Of a stretch of 48,582 nt of DNA, positions 46,193 through 48,582 are shown piece after piece (position 1 is the stretch's first letter; each line of letters begins with the position of its first letter). The stretch is from Clostridia bacterium. Its GTDB lineage: Bacteria; Bacillota; Limnochordia; DTU080; RSA5. The notes beneath the pieces are model-generated. The model ran no database searches, was not told the DNA's origin, and saw only the letters and a program-made list of their open reading frames with translations. The DNA lies in the NCBI GenBank assembly GCA_002919235.1, contig PKEX01000029.1, positions 1 to 48,582 of the forward strand. The letters are read 5' to 3'. A program made the position numbers and the translations under genes.

Positions 46193-47434
46193 TCACAGCG
46201 CCGCGCCGGCCTCTGGATCGGCTTGGGACAGGCCAAAGGCCTCGTGGACCACCCGCACCGCCTTCAGCACGTCCTCCGCCCGGACCAGGCACGACACTTT
46301 GATCTCCGAGGTGCTGATCACCTGGATGTTGATGTCCGCCTTGGCCAGGGCTTCGAACATGCGCGCCGCCACTCCGGGGTTGCTCACCATCCCTGCGCCG
46401 ATAATGCTCACCTTGGCCACGTTGTCGTTGACGATCACGTCCCGGGCGCCCAGCTCCTTCGCGACCGCTTCCACGATCTCTTTCGCCCGGGCCAGGTCGT
46501 CCCGGCTTACGCTGAAGAGCATGTCCGTGGTCTGCTGCTCTTTGGTGGTCTGCACGATCATGTCGACGTTGATGGCCTCTTGGGCCAGCGCCGAAAAGAT
46601 GCGGTACGCGACGCCGGGCCGGTCGGGCACGTCCAGGATCCCTACCTTGGCCACGTTGACGTCGTGCGCGACGCCGGTCACCACCAGATCTTTCTCCACG
46701 ACCCGTTCCTCCCGTACCAGTGTCCCGGTCTCCCGGCTGAAGCTCGAACGCACGTGGATCGGCACGTTGTACATCGCGCCCACCTCCACGGCCCGCGGCT
46801 GGAGGACCAGGGCTCCGAGGCTGGCCATCTCCAGCATCTCGCCGTAGGAGATGTCCGCGAGCTTGCGGGCGGACGGCACCACGCGGGGATCAGCCGTATA
46901 CACCCCGTCCACGTCCGTGTAAATCTCGCACTCTCGCGCCTTGAGCGCCGCCGCCAGGGCCACCGCCGTCGTGTCCGATCCGCCGCGCCCCAGCGTGGTG
47001 ATGTCGTAATCCGGCGTGACTCCTTGGAAGCCCGCCACGATGACGATCTTGCCGGCGGCCAGCTCCCGCCGGACCCGGTCGGTGTTCACGTGCAGGATCT
47101 TGGCCTTGGTGTGCGTGGCGTCCGTGATGATCCCGCCCTGACCGCCGGTGAGCGAGACCACCGGCCGGCCCAGTTCGTGGATGGCCATGGCCAAGAGCGC
47201 GATGGAGACCTGCTCGCCCGTGGCCAGCAGCATGTCCATCTCCCGTTTGGGCGGCCGTTCGCTGATCTGGCGGGCCAGGGCGATCAGCTCGTCGGTGGTG
47301 TCCCCCAGGGCCGACACGACCACGACCACGTCGTCGCCCCGGTCCTTCGCCTCGACCACCCGTTTCGCCACCGCCTTGATGCGTTCAGGATTGGCTACGG
47401 AACTGCCGCCGAACTTCTGCACCACAATGGCCAC
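46193..47434 (-). CDS. lysC: Aspartokinase
   Basis: A 413-residue enzyme that phosphorylates aspartate, the first step toward Lys, Thr and Met. The kinase domain shows [15 protein letters not shown] (5-19), [30 protein letters not shown] and [13 protein letters not shown]. Two ACT domains follow from about residue 265 ([17 protein letters not shown] and [19 protein letters not shown]), as in allosteric Bacillota aspartokinases. Start: GTG 47434 lies nine bases after GGAGG, better than GTG 47440 which overlaps the thrB stop. An internal start for a separate beta subunit, as in B. subtilis LysC, was not specifically identified. Confidence 0.93.
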   Translation of the reverse strand: MAIVVQKFGGSSVANPERIKAVAKRVVEAKDRGDDVVVVVSALGDTTDELIALARQISERPPKREMDMLLATGEQVSIALLAMAIHELGRPVVSLTGGQGGIITDATHTKAKILHVNTDRVRRELAAGKIVIVAGFQGVTPDYDITTLGRGGSDTTAVALAAALKARECEIYTDVDGVYTADPRVVPSARKLADISYGEMLEMASLGALVLQPRAVEVGAMYNVPIHVRSSFSRETGTLVREERVVEKDLVVTGVAHDVNVAKVGILDVPDRPGVAYRIFSALAQEAINVDMIVQTTKEQQTTDMLFSVSRDDLARAKEIVEAVAKELGARDVIVNDNVAKVSIIGAGMVSNPGVAARMFEALAKADINIQVISTSEIKVSCLVRAEDVLKAVRVVHEAFGLSQADPEAGAAL

Positions 47435-47436
47435 GT

Positions 47437-48450
47437 TCACACGCCTCCAGAGAGTCTGCTTTCGTACTGCTCTCCCAGGGGGCGCCCGGCGAGACTGCCC
47501 TCTACCGCCACATGCGCCCCCTGGACGGTGGGACGGGTGATCAACGTACGGGCCGTCACGCCCACCTTCCGGAAGGCCCGGCTCATCGCCTCGCTGACCG
47601 GCCCGGCTCCCGACCGGCGGCAGAAGGCCGCCACCGACGGGCCTGCGCCGCTGAGGGCCACCCCCAGCGCGCCCGCGTCCAGCGCCGCGTCGAACACGTC
47701 CTTGAGCCCCGGGATCAACTGGCTCCGGTACGGCTGATGCAGGGCGTCTTCGGTGGCCACCTTGAGCGCCTCCAGGTCGCCCCGGGCCACGGCCGCCACC
47801 CACAGCGCGGCGCGAGACAGGTTAAAGACAGCGTCTTCCCGGGCCACCCGGTCGGGAAGCCTCATGCGGGAAGACCGGGTGTCTAGGTAAAAATCAGGAA
47901 CGGCGACGCACACCCAGAGCTCTTCGGGAACGCCGACGGAGACCGAGGTAACGAGCCCGTCGCCGTGCATCACGGAGACCACCAGGCCGCCCATGAGCGC
48001 CGGCGCCACGTTGTCCGGGTGGCCTTCGATGCGGGCGGCCAGCCGGACCAGGTGCGAGCGGGAGAGCTCTGCGGCCCGCAGGGCGTTGGCGGCCAAGAGA
48101 CCCCCGACGATGGCGGTGGCGCTGCTTCCTAGCCCGCTGGAAAGGGGCACCCGGTTGACGATGCGCAGCCGCACGTCCCCCCGGGGCGGCGCTTCGCCGG
48201 CAAAGCCCTCCTGGAAGGCCCGGTATACCAGGTTGCTCCCGTCCCTTGGCAGGACGTCGGCGCCTTCCCCTTCCAAGGCCACCTCCACCAAGCGCAGTGG
48301 ATCGGAGCCGGCCGGGATGCCGTCCGAAGGCCTCTCCTCCACCGTCACCTCGAAGCGGTTCCAGAGGTCCAGCGCCATCCCTAGGCAATCGAAGCCGGGG
48401 CCCAAGTTGGCCGTAGTGGCCGGCACGTGGACGACGACGCGGGCGCTCAT
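47437..48450 (-). CDS. thrB: Homoserine kinase
   Basis: A 337-residue GHMP kinase that makes O-phosphohomoserine for threonine synthase. The ATP motif is [21 protein letters not shown] (about 101-120) and the N-terminal [18 protein letters not shown] and C-terminal [13 protein letters not shown] are family landmarks. It overlaps the thrC stop by three bases (ATGA) and lies directly before lysC, consistent with one operon. Confidence 0.94.
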   Translation of the reverse strand: MSARVVVHVPATTANLGPGFDCLGMALDLWNRFEVTVEERPSDGIPAGSDPLRLVEVALEGEGADVLPRDGSNLVYRAFQEGFAGEAPPRGDVRLRIVNRVPLSSGLGSSATAIVGGLLAANALRAAELSRSHLVRLAARIEGHPDNVAPALMGGLVVSVMHGDGLVTSVSVGVPEELWVCVAVPDFYLDTRSSRMRLPDRVAREDAVFNLSRAALWVAAVARGDLEALKVATEDALHQPYRSQLIPGLKDVFDAALDAGALGVALSGAGPSVAAFCRRSGAGPVSEAMSRAFRKVGVTARTLITRPTVQGAHVAVEGSLAGRPLGEQYESRLSGGV

Positions 48451-48582
48451 CGCACCGGCTCCATTTCCGTCACCCTGCCGGTGACCGCCGCATCCAGGAG
48501 CCGTTCGACGGAGGCCATCGTCGCATCGACAGTCTCCACCTTGCCGCCGATGGCCACGGCCCGGTCAGGGTCCTTGAGCCCG
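48447..48582 (-). CDS. thrC: Threonine synthase, C-terminal end
   Basis: Only the last 44 codons are in the window. The reading GLKDPDRAVAIGG matches the C-terminal GxGLKDPD region of PLP-dependent threonine synthases, and the position upstream of thrB in the same direction supports it. It could in principle be another PLP enzyme, but the operon context makes thrC likely. Its stop overlaps the thrB start. Confidence 0.72.
   Translation of the reverse strand, partial: GLKDPDRAVAIGGKVETVDATMASVERLLDAAVTGRVTEMEPVR

Overview
The window reads as chromosomal DNA of a GC-rich, endospore-forming Bacillota (Firmicutes). The evidence is the gene content: a SpoVK-type AAA+ ATPase, the sporulation sigma factor SigH, YpmA, a LexA/YneA SOS divergon with Bacillus-type LexA boxes, MntR, a TIGR04086 membrane protein, YnbB and CtaG. 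A menaquinone methyltransferase, SCO/PCuAC/cytochrome c proteins and pyruvate:ferredoxin oxidoreductase together suggest a flexible, probably facultative or microaerobic respiratory metabolism. No phage, insertion sequence, integron or CRISPR array was seen. The species cannot be named from the sequence.

Layout. 1-3.4 kb: start of menG, an MFS exporter and two divergent secreted proteins of unknown role. 3.4-6.7 kb: a Zn/Mn-type ABC importer (substrate-binding protein, ATPase, permease) transcribed away from a Fur-family regulator across overlapping promoters. 6.8-9.3 kb: spoVK, a small GTPase, a short UbiA-like membrane protein and a small CxxC membrane protein, tightly packed. 9.35-15.75 kb: the trpEDCFBA operon (no trpG) behind a leader with GAG-triplet repeats and an intrinsic terminator, the architecture expected of TRAP-type attenuation. 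15.8-18.9 kb: ynbB-like PLP enzyme, speD, sigH, a small membrane protein. 19-20.3 kb: ypmA, a structured untranslated region and two small unknown genes. 20.4-22.7 kb: lexA and yneA sharing a LexA-box-rich intergenic region, then a convergent tyrosine recombinase. 22.9-27.4 kb: an mntABCD manganese-type importer ending in mntR, with two operator-like repeats and a foldable leader RNA. 27.4-29.2 kb: tRNA-Trp, an unusual alternating purine/pyrimidine and palindromic block, and glutamate dehydrogenase. 29.2-35.7 kb: a large TPR protein, a TIGR04086 membrane protein, acylphosphatase, an FG-GAP repeat secreted protein, an HD-domain phosphohydrolase and a polytopic membrane protein. 35.8-39.8 kb: pyruvate:ferredoxin oxidoreductase and a glutaredoxin. 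39.9-43.5 kb: copper delivery and cytochrome oxidase assembly genes. 43.5-45.8 kb: LysR regulator, DJ-1/PfpI protein and a CPBP membrane protease. 46-48.6 kb: tRNA-Pro and the thrC-thrB-lysC operon, with thrC cut by the window end.

How it fits together. Two complete metal importers each sit with their own metalloregulator (Fur-type and MntR), giving two self-contained metal homeostasis circuits. Two amino acid operons (trp and thr/lys) use 4-bp stop/start overlaps, implying translational coupling. The parts most likely to hold undescribed biology are the trp leader, the mnt leader RNA, the spoVK-GTPase-UbiA-like group, the structured leader near 19.3 kb, and the Z-DNA-prone block near 27.57 kb. 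All functional names rest on motif recognition by eye, not on database searches.
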